Shown here: in pieces, positions 1 through 5,933 of the stretch | Numbering within the stretch: position 1 is the stretch's first letter | How the letters are laid out: every line of letters begins with the position of its first letter | Assembly: GCA_017432405.1 (NCBI GenBank) | Contig: JAFRJF010000170.1 | Coordinates: 1-10,816, forward strand | Direction of reading: 5' to 3' | Origin: Clostridia bacterium | GTDB taxonomy: Bacteria > Bacillota_A > Clostridia > Christensenellales > Aristaeellaceae | DNA: 10,816 nucleotides | Notes under the pieces: model-generated | Database searches by the model: none | Told to the model about the DNA's origin: nothing | Seen by the model: the letters and a program-made list of their open reading frames with translations, nothing else | Translations under genes and position numbers: made by a program

Positions 1-2
1 AT

Positions 3-119
3 TTGAACCAATACCCGAAAGGTATCAAAGTCTCTGACGATGAACTGGCCTCTGTGAACATTGTTGGTGATAAATTCCATCCTAATTGGAACTACACCAT
101 CTTACCTCAAACGACTTAA
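3..119 (+). CDS. 3' end of a transposase, ISAzo13-like (partial)
   Basis: An open frame enters from the left edge and ends in two consecutive TAA codons (117-119 and 120-122). The 38 visible residues include GIKVSDDELASVNI and end in FHPNWNYTI followed by LPQTT. From memory, this matches the C-terminus of the DDE transposases of the ISAzo13/Rhodopirellula group, which commonly end in an F-H-x-x-W-N-Y-T-I block. Such enzymes cut and join insertion-sequence ends. Only the tail is visible, so I cannot tell whether the element is intact. Base composition is clearly more AT-rich than in mltG just downstream, which fits a mobile origin. I could not identify the terminal inverted repeat, though it should lie between 120 and about 160. 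Confidence 0.6.
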   Translation: MNQYPKGIKVSDDELASVNIVGDKFHPNWNYTILPQTT

Positions 120-170
120 TAATTTATGCATAGTCCCTAAGCACGTTATAGGAATCCCTTGGAGGCTCAA

Positions 171-1457
171 ATGGGAAAAAGGAGAAAGCGGCGCGGCTCA
201 CAGCAGCGCAAGCCGCTCTTTCAATCGGAAAAATACAGCATAAGCGCCCTGCACGAGGACCGCGAGTACGGCATGTACTGGTATGCCTGGCTCTGGAAGA
301 TCGTCAGGCCCTTGCTGATCTTCCTGTGCGCGGTGCTGATGGTCACCGGCATCGTGAAGGTGGGCTATGACCGCATCTACAACGCCCTGTTTGCCCCTGT
401 GGAGGGGGACAATGCCGAGATGGTCACCTTCCAGATCGACAACGGCGAAACCGTCACCCAGATCGGCGAGCGCCTGCAGGCGGCCAATCTGCTGCGGGAC
501 AGCCGGGTGTTCAAGTACATGGTGCAGTTTCGGGGGTTGACCAACGCCCTGAGCTACGGCACCTTCAAGCTGTCCCCGGGCATGAACGCCAGCCAGATCA
601 TCACCGAGCTGACCTCCGGCAGCCAGACCAACGAGCGGGTCATCACCATCGTGCCCGGCTGGACGGCGGAGGACATCGCGAACTACCTGGTGAGCATCGG
701 CGCGCTGGAGGACACCGGCGAGTTCCTGCGGCTGTGCAACGACGTGGACCGCTTCGTAGGCAGCAGCTACGCCCTGCGGGACGCCCAGAACAACGGCAGG
801 CTGAAGGGCCGCAAGTACGCGCTGGAGGGCTACCTGGCCCCGGATACCTATCGGATCTTCATCTCCGCCACCGCCGAGAGCATCATTCGCACGCTGCTGA
901 ACCAGCACAACAAGGTGGTGGACAACGTGTTCTACGCCGATCACGCCGAGTACTACAAGGACGTGGAGGGCGTCTACCACGAGGTGGAGAAGTACGACAG
1001 CACCCTGACCATGGACCAGACCGTCACGCTGGCCTCGATGATCGAGAAGGAGGCCGCCAACCGCGAGGACTACGCCAGGGTCTCCGCAGTGTTCCACAAC
1101 CGGCTGCGCCGGGGCATGAGGCTGGAGAGCGACCCGACGGTCACCTACCTCAGCGGCGAGCACAAGCTGGCCCTGTCCGACGCGGACATCGCCCAGCAGA
1201 ACGCCTACAACACCTACTATGTCCCCGCGCTGCCCGCCGGCCCCATCTGCAACCCGTCGGCGGCGGCGCTGGAGGCCGCCATGCTGCCGGATATGCAATA
1301 CATCAACGACGGCTACCTCTACTTCTGCGCGACGGAGCCCGGCTCCGGCAAGCTGGCATTCTCCATCTCCAGGACGGAGCACGAGGCCAACGTGGCGCTG
1401 TACCGCCCGCTGTGGGAGGAATACGACCGCCAGCAGGCGGCCGCCCAGACCCCGTAG
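171..1457 (+). CDS. mltG: Endolytic murein transglycosylase MltG (YceG-like)
   Basis: MltG is a membrane-anchored lytic transglycosylase that cleaves nascent glycan strands and so ends their elongation, outside the cytoplasmic membrane. The 428-residue product starts with a very basic cytoplasmic tail (residues 1-15). One membrane helix follows at about 45-62, then a LysM-like part at about 84-120. The YceG catalytic domain contains ALEGYLAPDTY (217-227) and the catalytic-glutamate motif ASMIEKEA (288-295), followed by FHNRL and ESDPTVTY. Length is normal for the family. The ATG at 171 is chosen because GGAGG (161-165) sits 5 nt before it; the in-frame TTG at 159 would place that site inside the gene. 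The TAG stop lies inside the first copy of the downstream repeat unit, so the repeat may have supplied the end of this gene. Confidence 0.93.
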   Translation: MGKRRKRRGSQQRKPLFQSEKYSISALHEDREYGMYWYAWLWKIVRPLLIFLCAVLMVTGIVKVGYDRIYNALFAPVEGDNAEMVTFQIDNGETVTQIGERLQAANLLRDSRVFKYMVQFRGLTNALSYGTFKLSPGMNASQIITELTSGSQTNERVITIVPGWTAEDIANYLVSIGALEDTGEFLRLCNDVDRFVGSSYALRDAQNNGRLKGRKYALEGYLAPDTYRIFISATAESIIRTLLNQHNKVVDNVFYADHAEYYKDVEGVYHEVEKYDSTLTMDQTVTLASMIEKEAANREDYARVSAVFHNRLRRGMRLESDPTVTYLSGEHKLALSDADIAQQNAYNTYYVPALPAGPICNPSAAALEAAMLPDMQYINDGYLYFCATEPGSGKLAFSISRTEHEANVALYRPLWEEYDRQQAAAQTP

Positions 1458-1488
1458 CGGCGAACCGTAACGGCGGATCGTCGGTGAC

Positions 1489-1524
1489 CGTAGCGGCGAC
1501 CGTAGCGGCGACCGTAGCGGCGAC
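1489..1524 (+). repeat. Tandem repeat, 3 x 12 bp
   Basis: Three head-to-tail identical copies of CGTAGCGGCGAC lie at 1489-1500, 1501-1512 and 1513-1524. Each copy equals the foot plus most of the left arm of the palindrome that follows. The array therefore looks like repeated left half-elements leading into one complete hairpin, as produced by replication slippage or repeated half-site insertion. Confidence 0.9.
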
Positions 1525-1535
1525 TATCAGTCGCC
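1514..1535 (+). repeat. GTAG-foot palindrome, plus orientation
   Basis: The foot GTAGC (1514-1518) is followed by arm GGCGACT (1519-1525), loop ATC (1526-1528) and arm AGTCGCC (1529-1535): a perfect 7-bp stem. Compared with the copies at 1571-1592 and 10326-10347 read in the same orientation, the foot and loop are identical, but the loop-proximal pairs differ on both arms in a compensated way (ACT/AGT here, GCA/TGC there). It could also serve as the 3' end hairpin of the mltG transcript. Confidence 0.8.
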
Positions 1536-1570
1536 ACAGCCCCGTTGGTCGTCCACGCAGGCTTTGTGGT

Positions 1571-1592
1571 GGCGGCAGATTGCCGCCGCTAC
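1571..1592 (-). repeat. GTAG-foot palindrome, minus orientation
   Basis: Arm GGCGGCA (1571-1577), loop GAT and arm TGCCGCC (1581-1587) form a perfect 7-bp stem followed by GCTAC (1588-1592), so the GTAGC foot is on the minus strand. All 22 bases, plus the preceding T, are identical to 10325-10347, nearly 9 kb away. Together with the plus-oriented copy at 1514-1535 it forms an inverted pair. Confidence 0.85.
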
Positions 1593-1632
1593 GGAACGGG
1601 TGCGCGTGGTGGCCGCCGCTGCGGAATGGACA

Positions 1633-1661
1633 GTCACGAATCGACAAAAACCGCATACGAT
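1633..1661 (+). promoter_or_regulatory. Candidate SigE-type sporulation promoter for sigK
   Basis: GTCACGAA (1633-1640), a 13-nt spacer and CATACGAT (1654-1661) resemble the mother-cell SigE consensus as I recall it (about GTCATATT, 13-15 nt, CATACAAT). Transcription would begin near 1668, leaving a leader of about 30 nt before the sigK ATG. In Bacillus subtilis, sigK is first transcribed by SigE-RNA polymerase, so the position makes biological sense. No convincing SigA-type pair was found in the same stretch. This is a pattern match only. Confidence 0.5.
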
Positions 1662-1698
1662 ATAGGGCAGACTTCCCAACGACAAGGAGGTAAGCCCT

Positions 1699-2397
1699 AT
1701 GTTTTTGCCCGAAATGCTGGCGTGGCTGTCCCGGAGCGGGTGGCTGCTGCTGCTGCACCTGAGCGCCCGGTCGTCCTTTCCAAAGCCCCTGCCGCCGGAC
1801 GAGGAGCAGGCGCTGCTGGCGCGGATGCAGGCGGGGGACGCCGACGCGGCCAACACGCTGATCGAGCACAACCTGCGGCTGGTGGCCCACATCGCCCGGA
1901 AGTACGCCCAGCCAGGCGTGGACCAGGACGACCTGGTGTCGCTGGGCACGCTGGGCCTGATCAAGGCGGTGCATACCTTCCGCCCCGAGGCGGGACGCCT
2001 GACGGCCTACGCCTCCCGCTGTATCGAGAACGAGATGCTGATGTTCTTCAGGGCCAACCGCAAGAACCGGAACGTGATTCTGGTGGGGGACAGCGTGGGC
2101 CAGGACAGCGAGGGCAACGACATCCAGCTGGACGACCTGCTGGGCACCGAGCCCGACCTGGTGCCCGACGCCGCGGAGACGGCCATCGAAGCCAACCGCG
2201 CCATGCGCCTGATGGACGAGGTGCTTCAGCCCCGGGAGCAGGAGGTGCTGCGCCTGCGCTACGGCCTGGAGGACGGCGACCCCTGGCCCCAGCACCGGGT
2301 TGCCGCGAGGCTGGGCATATCCAGAAGCTACGTCTCCCGGATTGAAAAGAAGGGGCTGGAAAAACTGCGGGCGGCGATGGAGGGAGAACACGGATGA
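1699..2397 (+). CDS. sigK: RNA polymerase sporulation sigma factor SigK (pro-SigK)
   Basis: This 232-residue sigma-70 family protein matches the late mother-cell sporulation factor SigK, which directs coat and spore-maturation genes. Visible landmarks are SSFPKPLPPDEE (25-36), region 2 with HNLRLVAHIARKY and DDLVSLGTLGLIKAV (57-91), RCIENEMLM (107-115), and the region 4 helix-turn-helix ending in LGISRSYVSRIEKKGLEKL (205-223). About 22 hydrophobic residues precede the SFPKPL block, matching the pro-sequence that SpoIVFB removes in Bacillus. The gene is continuous, so no skin element interrupts it. The start has AAGGAGG (1684-1690) 8 nt upstream. The close relative SigE is the main alternative; the SFPKPL block and short pro-sequence favour SigK. 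Confidence 0.88.
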   Translation: MFLPEMLAWLSRSGWLLLLHLSARSSFPKPLPPDEEQALLARMQAGDADAANTLIEHNLRLVAHIARKYAQPGVDQDDLVSLGTLGLIKAVHTFRPEAGRLTAYASRCIENEMLMFFRANRKNRNVILVGDSVGQDSEGNDIQLDDLLGTEPDLVPDAAETAIEANRAMRLMDEVLQPREQEVLRLRYGLEDGDPWPQHRVAARLGISRSYVSRIEKKGLEKLRAAMEGEHG

Positions 2398-2405
2398 GTA
2401 TATGC

Positions 2406-2434
2406 TTGCTTTTCCTGTCGTGACCGTTTATAAT
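2406..2434 (+). promoter_or_regulatory. SigA-type promoter of the toxin-antitoxin pair
   Basis: TTGCTT (2406-2411), exactly 17 nt, then a consensus TATAAT (2429-2434). The -35 box begins 9 nt after the sigK stop codon, so the pair has its own transcription. AAGGAGG (2454-2460) sits 9 nt before the first start codon. No clear autoregulatory palindrome was found around it. Confidence 0.75.
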
Positions 2435-2469
2435 AAGGGCAGAAGACAGACAGAAGGAGGCGTATCGCC

Positions 2470-2694
2470 ATGCTGACGGCTGTACAGGGTTACTATAATG
2501 GAACTCACATTGTGACGGATGAGCAAATCAATCTGCGCAAGGGTCAGAAAGTGATCATTACCGTTCTGGAGCCGGTGACAGAGCCTCGGCAAAAGAACGT
2601 CGACCTGTGTAAATACATGGGCCGAGGAGATAAGATGTTCCATGGAAACGCGGATGGCTATGTGAAGGAGTTGCGGTCCGATGACAGAATATAG
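2470..2694 (+). CDS. Putative VapB-like antitoxin
   Basis: This small protein (74 residues) directly precedes and overlaps a PIN-domain toxin gene, the standard layout of VapBC pairs in which the first product neutralises the RNase and represses the operon. The N-terminal half (AVQGYYNGTHIVTDEQ, then LRKGQKVIITVLEP) is a short beta-rich unit resembling DUF104/AbrB-like antitoxin folds. The C-terminal half is charged and would be the toxin-binding tail. The assignment rests mainly on context and this weak resemblance. Its GC content is well below that of sigK and tyrS on either side, suggesting transfer. The stop overlaps the next gene by 14 nt, so the two are translationally coupled. Confidence 0.65.
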   Translation: MLTAVQGYYNGTHIVTDEQINLRKGQKVIITVLEPVTEPRQKNVDLCKYMGRGDKMFHGNADGYVKELRSDDRI

Positions 2695-3111
2695 CAAGGT
2701 ATTTCTGGATACGACTCCGTTGATATACTTTCTGGATGCTGATGAAAACTTTGGCGAACGGACGCGATTGATACTTGAGGAGATACTCACAAGCGGGAGA
2801 ATGGTTGTATCTTCCGTGATTACCTGCATGGAATACCTTGTTTATCCATACAGAACGGGTAACCGGCAGAAGATCGACGTTTTTTTGAATTTGTTGAGAA
2901 CTGTGGAATTGAGTTGTATGGGGTCAACGAAGCAATCGCCAGAAAAGCCGCACAGATACGCGCCGAGTACAAGGACTTCAAGGCGATGGACGCGCTTCAA
3001 TTGGCTGCAGCTGAGTGCAACGGGTGCGACGCTTTCCTGACGAATGACAAGCAATTGCGCCAGTACAAAGCCTTGTATTGCATAACTGTAGAGGATTGGC
3101 GCCTGCCATAA
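2681..3111 (+). pseudogene. PIN-domain VapC-like toxin, split by a -1 frameshift
   Basis: The first frame (from ATG 2681, with AAGGAG at 2665-2670) encodes the start of a PIN RNase: FLDTTPLIYFLD with acidic D10, and SSVITCMEYLVYP with E51. It leaves the family pattern after the T run at 2880-2886 and stops at 3040. The -1 frame then continues the domain: EFVENCGIELYGV, KAMDALQLAAAECN and FLTNDKQLRQY, ending at 3111. Joined, they give about 143 residues with all four acidic PIN positions, a normal VapC length. Explanations are one T lost from a run of eight (mutation or assembly error) or programmed recoding. VapC toxins are site-specific RNases that block translation. If the break is real and not recoded, the toxin is dead. 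Confidence 0.75.
2880..2887 (+). other. T7 homopolymer / U UUU UUG slippery heptamer
   Basis: Seven T followed by G lie exactly where the toxin frame breaks. Read in the zero frame as GTT TTT TTG, bases 2881-2887 fit the X XXY YYZ pattern for tandem -1 ribosomal slippage, and a -1 slip enters the frame carrying the rest of the PIN domain. A run of this length also permits transcriptional slippage or replication-based length switching. I see only a weak possible downstream stem (GTTGA 2893-2897 with TCAAC 2924-2928) and no strong upstream stimulatory Shine-Dalgarno. Confidence 0.5.
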
Positions 3112-3120
3112 GCACAGACA

Positions 3121-3150
3121 GCGCCCCGAAGCGATTTCGCTTCGGGGCGC
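3121..3150. terminator. Strong hairpin between convergent genes
   Basis: GCGCCCCGAAGCG (3121-3133) pairs perfectly with CGCTTCGGGGCGC (3138-3150) around the loop ATTT. It sits between the toxin stop (3111) and the tyrS stop (3157), which face each other, so it can end transcripts from both sides. Neither side has a long T tract. Confidence 0.75.
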
Positions 3151-3156
3151 TGCGTA

Positions 3157-4389
3157 TTACTTCGCCTTGATCCGATGGTAGCCCTTCTTGCCCTTCTTGA
3201 TCAGCAGGCCGTCGCCGACGAGCATCTCGGGGGTGATGCGCGTGTCCACGTCGGTGATCTTCTCGTCGTTGACGCTCAGGCCGCCGGCGGTCCTGGCCTG
3301 GCGGGCCTCCTTGTTGCTCTTGCACAGGCCGACCTTCGTCACCCAGGCCAGCAGGCGGTTCTCGGCCTCCAGCTCCGCCGGGTCGATTTCGGTGGTGGGC
3401 ACGCTGCCTGCCAGCGCGCCGCCGCCGAACAGCGCTTCCGCGGCCTGCTGGGCCTTTTTGGCCTCCTCCTCGCCGTGCACGTTCTTGGTGACCTCGTAGG
3501 CCAGCACCCGCTTGGCCTCGTTGATGGCGCTGTCCTTCAGCGCGCCGAGGCGGCGCACCTCGTCCATGGGCAGGAAGGTCAGCAGCCCCAGGCACTTCTC
3601 CACGTCCTGGTCGTCCACATTGCGCCAGTACTGGTAGAAGTCGTAGGGCGAGCACTTGTTGGGATCGAGCCACAGCGCGCCCTTTTCGGTCTTGCCCATC
3701 TTGCGCCCGTCGTGGGTCAGCAGCAGCTGGAAGGTCAGCGCGAAGGCGGGCTTGCCGTCCTTGCGGCGGATCAGGTCCGCGCCGGAGAGCATGTTCGACC
3801 ACTGGTCGTCGCCGCCACACTGCAGCGTCACGCCGTAGCGGTGGTTCAGCTCCAGAAAGTCGTAGCTCTGCATCAGCATGTAGTTGAACTCCAGGAAGGT
3901 CAGGCCACGCTCCAGGCGCTGCTTGTAACACTCGGCGGTGAGCATGCGGTTCACGCTGAACAGCGCGCCCACGTCCCGCAGGAAGTCGATGTAGTTCAGG
4001 CTGCGCAGCCAGTCGGCGTTGTTGACGATTTTGGCGCAGTTGGGCTTCGACTCGTCGAAGTCCAGGAAGGACTCCATCTGCTTTCTGATGTGGGCCACGT
4101 TGTTGTCGATGTCCTCCACCGTCAGCACCTTGCGCAGGTCGCTCTTGCCGGAGGGGTCGCCGATCATGCCGGTGCCGCCGCCCATCAGCGCGAAGGGCTT
4201 GTGGCCGGCCTTCTGCAGGTGGGCCATGGCCATGATCGGAATGTAGTGGCCGATGTGCAGGCTGTCCGCGGTGGGGTCGAAGCCCACGTAGAAGGACACC
4301 ATGCCCTCGTCAAAGGCCTTGTACAGCTCGTCCTCAAAGGTGATCTGCTTGACAAAGCCGCGCTCTTTTAAAAGGTCCAGTGCGTTCAT
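3157..4389 (-). CDS. tyrS: Tyrosyl-tRNA synthetase
   Basis: This cytoplasmic class I aminoacyl-tRNA synthetase charges tRNA-Tyr with tyrosine. The 410-residue protein has [15 protein letters not shown] with the HIGH signature (45-48), the tyrosine-pocket segment YMLMQSYDF (170-178) and GGDDQW (192-197). The KMSKS loop reads KMGKT (230-234), and an S4 RNA-binding domain occupies about 345-410. The family usually reads GGSDQW; the aspartate variant is a minor oddity. The start ATG (4387-4389) is preceded by AAAGGA about 10 nt upstream, inside the 18-nt gap after the aminotransferase stop. The two genes form one unit under the tyrosine T-box at about 5604-5856. Confidence 0.96.
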   Translation of the reverse strand: MNALDLLKERGFVKQITFEDELYKAFDEGMVSFYVGFDPTADSLHIGHYIPIMAMAHLQKAGHKPFALMGGGTGMIGDPSGKSDLRKVLTVEDIDNNVAHIRKQMESFLDFDESKPNCAKIVNNADWLRSLNYIDFLRDVGALFSVNRMLTAECYKQRLERGLTFLEFNYMLMQSYDFLELNHRYGVTLQCGGDDQWSNMLSGADLIRRKDGKPAFALTFQLLLTHDGRKMGKTEKGALWLDPNKCSPYDFYQYWRNVDDQDVEKCLGLLTFLPMDEVRRLGALKDSAINEAKRVLAYEVTKNVHGEEEAKKAQQAAEALFGGGALAGSVPTTEIDPAELEAENRLLAWVTKVGLCKSNKEARQARTAGGLSVNDEKITDVDTRITPEMLVGDGLLIKKGKKGYHRIKAK

Positions 4390-4407
4390 ATCTAATGCAT
4401 CCTTTCT

Positions 4408-5595
4408 TTACTTCATTCCGTTTATGACTTTCCCCAGCCAGACCATTCCCGCCTCGATGGTCGGTATATCGCACATCGAGAAGTTCAGGCGCAGGGTGTT
4501 TTCGTGGCCGCCGCCGGCATAGAAGTGTATGCCAGGCACGAAGGCCACGCTCTCGCCTATGGCGTCGTCGAAGACCTTTACGGCGCTCATTCCCTCGGGC
4601 AGCTCGGCCCAGACGAATAGGCCACCCTGGGGTACGGTGTGCCGGGTGCCTGCCGGGAAGGATTTAAAGCCGTCCAGCATGGCGTTCAGCTGCTTGCGAT
4701 AGTCGTTGCAGATGCGCTCCAGGTGACCGGGCATCAGACCCTGGCGCAGGTAGGCGTCCACGATGGCCTGGTTGAGCAGGGGCGAATGGACGTCCACGCT
4801 CTGCTTGCCGATGACCATCTTTCGAAGCAGCAGCGGGTTCGTTACCACCGCCGCGCCCAGGCGCAGGCCGGGGGAGATGTACTTGGAAAAGGAGGACATG
4901 TACACCACCCAGCCCTCCGTATCGAAGGACTGGATCGGGGGCAGCGCCTCGCCGGAATAGCGCAGGTCGCGGTAGGGGTCGTCCTCGGCGATGACCACGC
5001 CGTATTTTGATGCCAGCGTCGCCAGAGCCTTCCTGCGCTCCAGCGACAGGGTGATGCCGGTGGGGTTCTGGAAGGTGGGAATCACGTACATCAGCTTCGG
5101 ATGGTGTTTTTTGATCAGTTCCTCCGCTGCCGCCACGATCACGCCCTCGTCGTCGGTGGGCATGTCGACAATCGTCGCGTTGTATTCCCGCATGGCCTGT
5201 ATCGCCCCCAGGAAGGTGGGACTCTCGCACAGCACCACGTCGCCCGGATCCACCAGCACCTTCAGCAGCAGGTCGAAGGCCTGGCTGCCGCCCTGCACCG
5301 GAAGAATCTGGGAAGCGTCGCAGTTTACGCCGTCGCCCCGAAGGAATTCGGCTACGCTTTCCCGGAAGGGCCCGAAGCCCTCCGTCGCGCCGTATTGCAG
5401 CAGCGCCGTGCCGTACTTGTCCAGCGTCTCGACGGCCAGCCGGGAGATGACCTCCGGCTCCAGCGCCGTGTTGGAGGGGTTGCCGCCCGCGAAGGAGATC
5501 ATGCCGGGCTTGGCCAGCAGCTTGAAGATGTCACGGATGGCGCTGCCGTTGATGGGCCGCATGTGCTTTGCGAATTTTTCCTCGGTGAATTGCAT
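4408..5595 (-). CDS. PLP-dependent class I/II aminotransferase, probably aromatic
   Basis: The 395-residue fold-type I aminotransferase moves an amino group to a 2-oxo acid. Landmarks are SFAGGNPS (34-41), the cofactor-site segment VQGGSQAFDLL (100-110), FQNPTG with N177, AEDDPY with D205/D206 and Y208, and the Schiff-base lysine K238 in SSFSK. A carboxylate-binding arginine follows in NTLRLNF near the C-terminus. The overall pattern is that of the LysN/AadR-type group, which includes 2-aminoadipate and broad-specificity enzymes. The tyrosine T-box in front and tyrS behind argue for an aromatic substrate (4-hydroxyphenylpyruvate/tyrosine), which is inference. The ATG at 5593-5595 is chosen because GGGAGG (5604-5609) lies 8 nt before it. 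The same frame stays open upstream to 5676, but that part is the T-box RNA. Confidence 0.9.
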   Translation of the reverse strand: MQFTEEKFAKHMRPINGSAIRDIFKLLAKPGMISFAGGNPSNTALEPEVISRLAVETLDKYGTALLQYGATEGFGPFRESVAEFLRGDGVNCDASQILPVQGGSQAFDLLLKVLVDPGDVVLCESPTFLGAIQAMREYNATIVDMPTDDEGVIVAAAEELIKKHHPKLMYVIPTFQNPTGITLSLERRKALATLASKYGVVIAEDDPYRDLRYSGEALPPIQSFDTEGWVVYMSSFSKYISPGLRLGAAVVTNPLLLRKMVIGKQSVDVHSPLLNQAIVDAYLRQGLMPGHLERICNDYRKQLNAMLDGFKSFPAGTRHTVPQGGLFVWAELPEGMSAVKVFDDAIGESVAFVPGIHFYAGGGHENTLRLNFSMCDIPTIEAGMVWLGKVINGMK

Positions 5596-5603
5596 TTTGA
5601 TTA

Positions 5604-5856
5604 CCTCCCAATGAAACAGTCGCCCTCCCTGACCGGGAAGGCGACTGTGAATCGCGGTACCACTTCCGTTCGCCATGCGCAGGGCATGGCCTCGTGTGCG
5701 CTGTGTCGGGCGCGCCCGGGCGGCCTACTGCCGTTTCAACCGCCGGCTCCGGGATGTATTCGCCCGCGCGCCTCGTCCCCCTTACACCGCCCGGGGGCTC
5801 TCTGCATCCGGCAGACGCGAACTACTTGTTCCCATCATCGCAAAGTATGTGACTTT
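5604..5856 (-). promoter_or_regulatory. Tyrosine T-box riboswitch leader
   Basis: On the minus strand the roughly 260-nt leader has the T-box parts in order. A Stem I start is followed by AGAGAG (5798-5803), then the specifier loop GAATACATCC with specifier codon TAC (5756-5758). Stem II/III-type GC-rich hairpins come next, then the T-box core AAGTGGTACCGCG (5653-5665) and an overlapping terminator hairpin. UAC pairs with the GUA anticodon of tRNA-Tyr. Uncharged tRNA-Tyr would stabilise the antiterminator and switch on the aminotransferase and tyrS. This accounts for the 338-base stretch without a gene between 5595 and 5934. Confidence 0.93.
5616..5648 (-). terminator. T-box regulatory terminator
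   Basis: ACAGTCGCC (5616-5624) pairs with GGCGACTGT (5640-5648). After a C/A mismatch, four further pairs close a loop of about five bases. On the minus strand the stem is followed by TTTCATT and then the ribosome binding site. It lies just downstream of the T-box core, as expected for the default off structure. Confidence 0.85.
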
Positions 5857-5862
5857 ACAATG

Positions 5863-5891
5863 ATGATAGCATGCCGAAACGGCGCTGTCAA
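5863..5891 (-). promoter_or_regulatory. SigA-type promoter of the T-box operon
   Basis: Read on the minus strand: consensus TTGACA (5886-5891), exactly 17 nt, then TATCAT (5863-5868). Transcription would start near 5856, just before T-box Stem I. The -35 box begins 43 nt beyond the stop codon of the gene upstream. Confidence 0.85.
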
Positions 5892-5933
5892 GTATCGCGG
5901 GGGTTAAATCCGGCGGAATGGATGCTGGCGGGG

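Larger units (their letters stand above)
1452..1624 (+). repeat. REP/BIME-like repeat cluster with GTAG-foot hairpins
   Basis: This non-coding stretch is dominated by variants of CCGTAGCGGCGA. One copy (1452-1463) contains the mltG stop codon, and a diverged copy lies near 1465-1476. Three exact 12-bp copies (1489-1524) run into a palindrome (1519-1535). An oppositely oriented palindrome with its foot reading GCTAC follows (1571-1592), and then a degenerate inverted copy near 1612-1624. Two oppositely oriented palindromes separated by 35 nt give a BIME-like layout. Hairpins with GTAG at the 5' foot are the hallmark of REP elements, which are mobilised by REP-associated tyrosine (Y1 HUH) transposases. 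Assignment to that class is inference; no such transposase is visible here. Confidence 0.7.

Noticed and set aside
123..151. SigA-type promoter for mltG (TTTATG, 17 nt, TTATAG)
   Set aside because: Matches only loosely and lies in AT-rich DNA at the end of the transposase gene, where such matches arise by chance.
198..1382. Long minus-strand open frame opposite mltG
   Set aside because: A GC-rich shadow frame: low-complexity V/L/H/G-rich protein with no domain, and mltG on the other strand has clear family motifs.
1489..1592. Possible CRISPR array
   Set aside because: The repeats are 12 bp and directly adjacent without unique spacers, and the hairpins occur in both orientations.
1699..2397. 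Skin-type element interrupting sigK
   Set aside because: The sigma factor reads continuously from pro-sequence to region 4.
2914..3111. Separate short gene starting at TTG 2914
   Set aside because: Its sequence is the C-terminal half of the PIN domain and continues the upstream frame; it has no ribosome binding site of its own.
3175..4371. Long plus-strand open frame opposite tyrS
   Set aside because: A shadow of the synthetase; the translation is V/H/A/Q-rich with no recognisable motifs.
5596..5676. N-terminal extension of the aminotransferase to 5676
   Set aside because: It would translate the T-box core and terminator; a good ribosome binding site lies before ATG 5593-5595.
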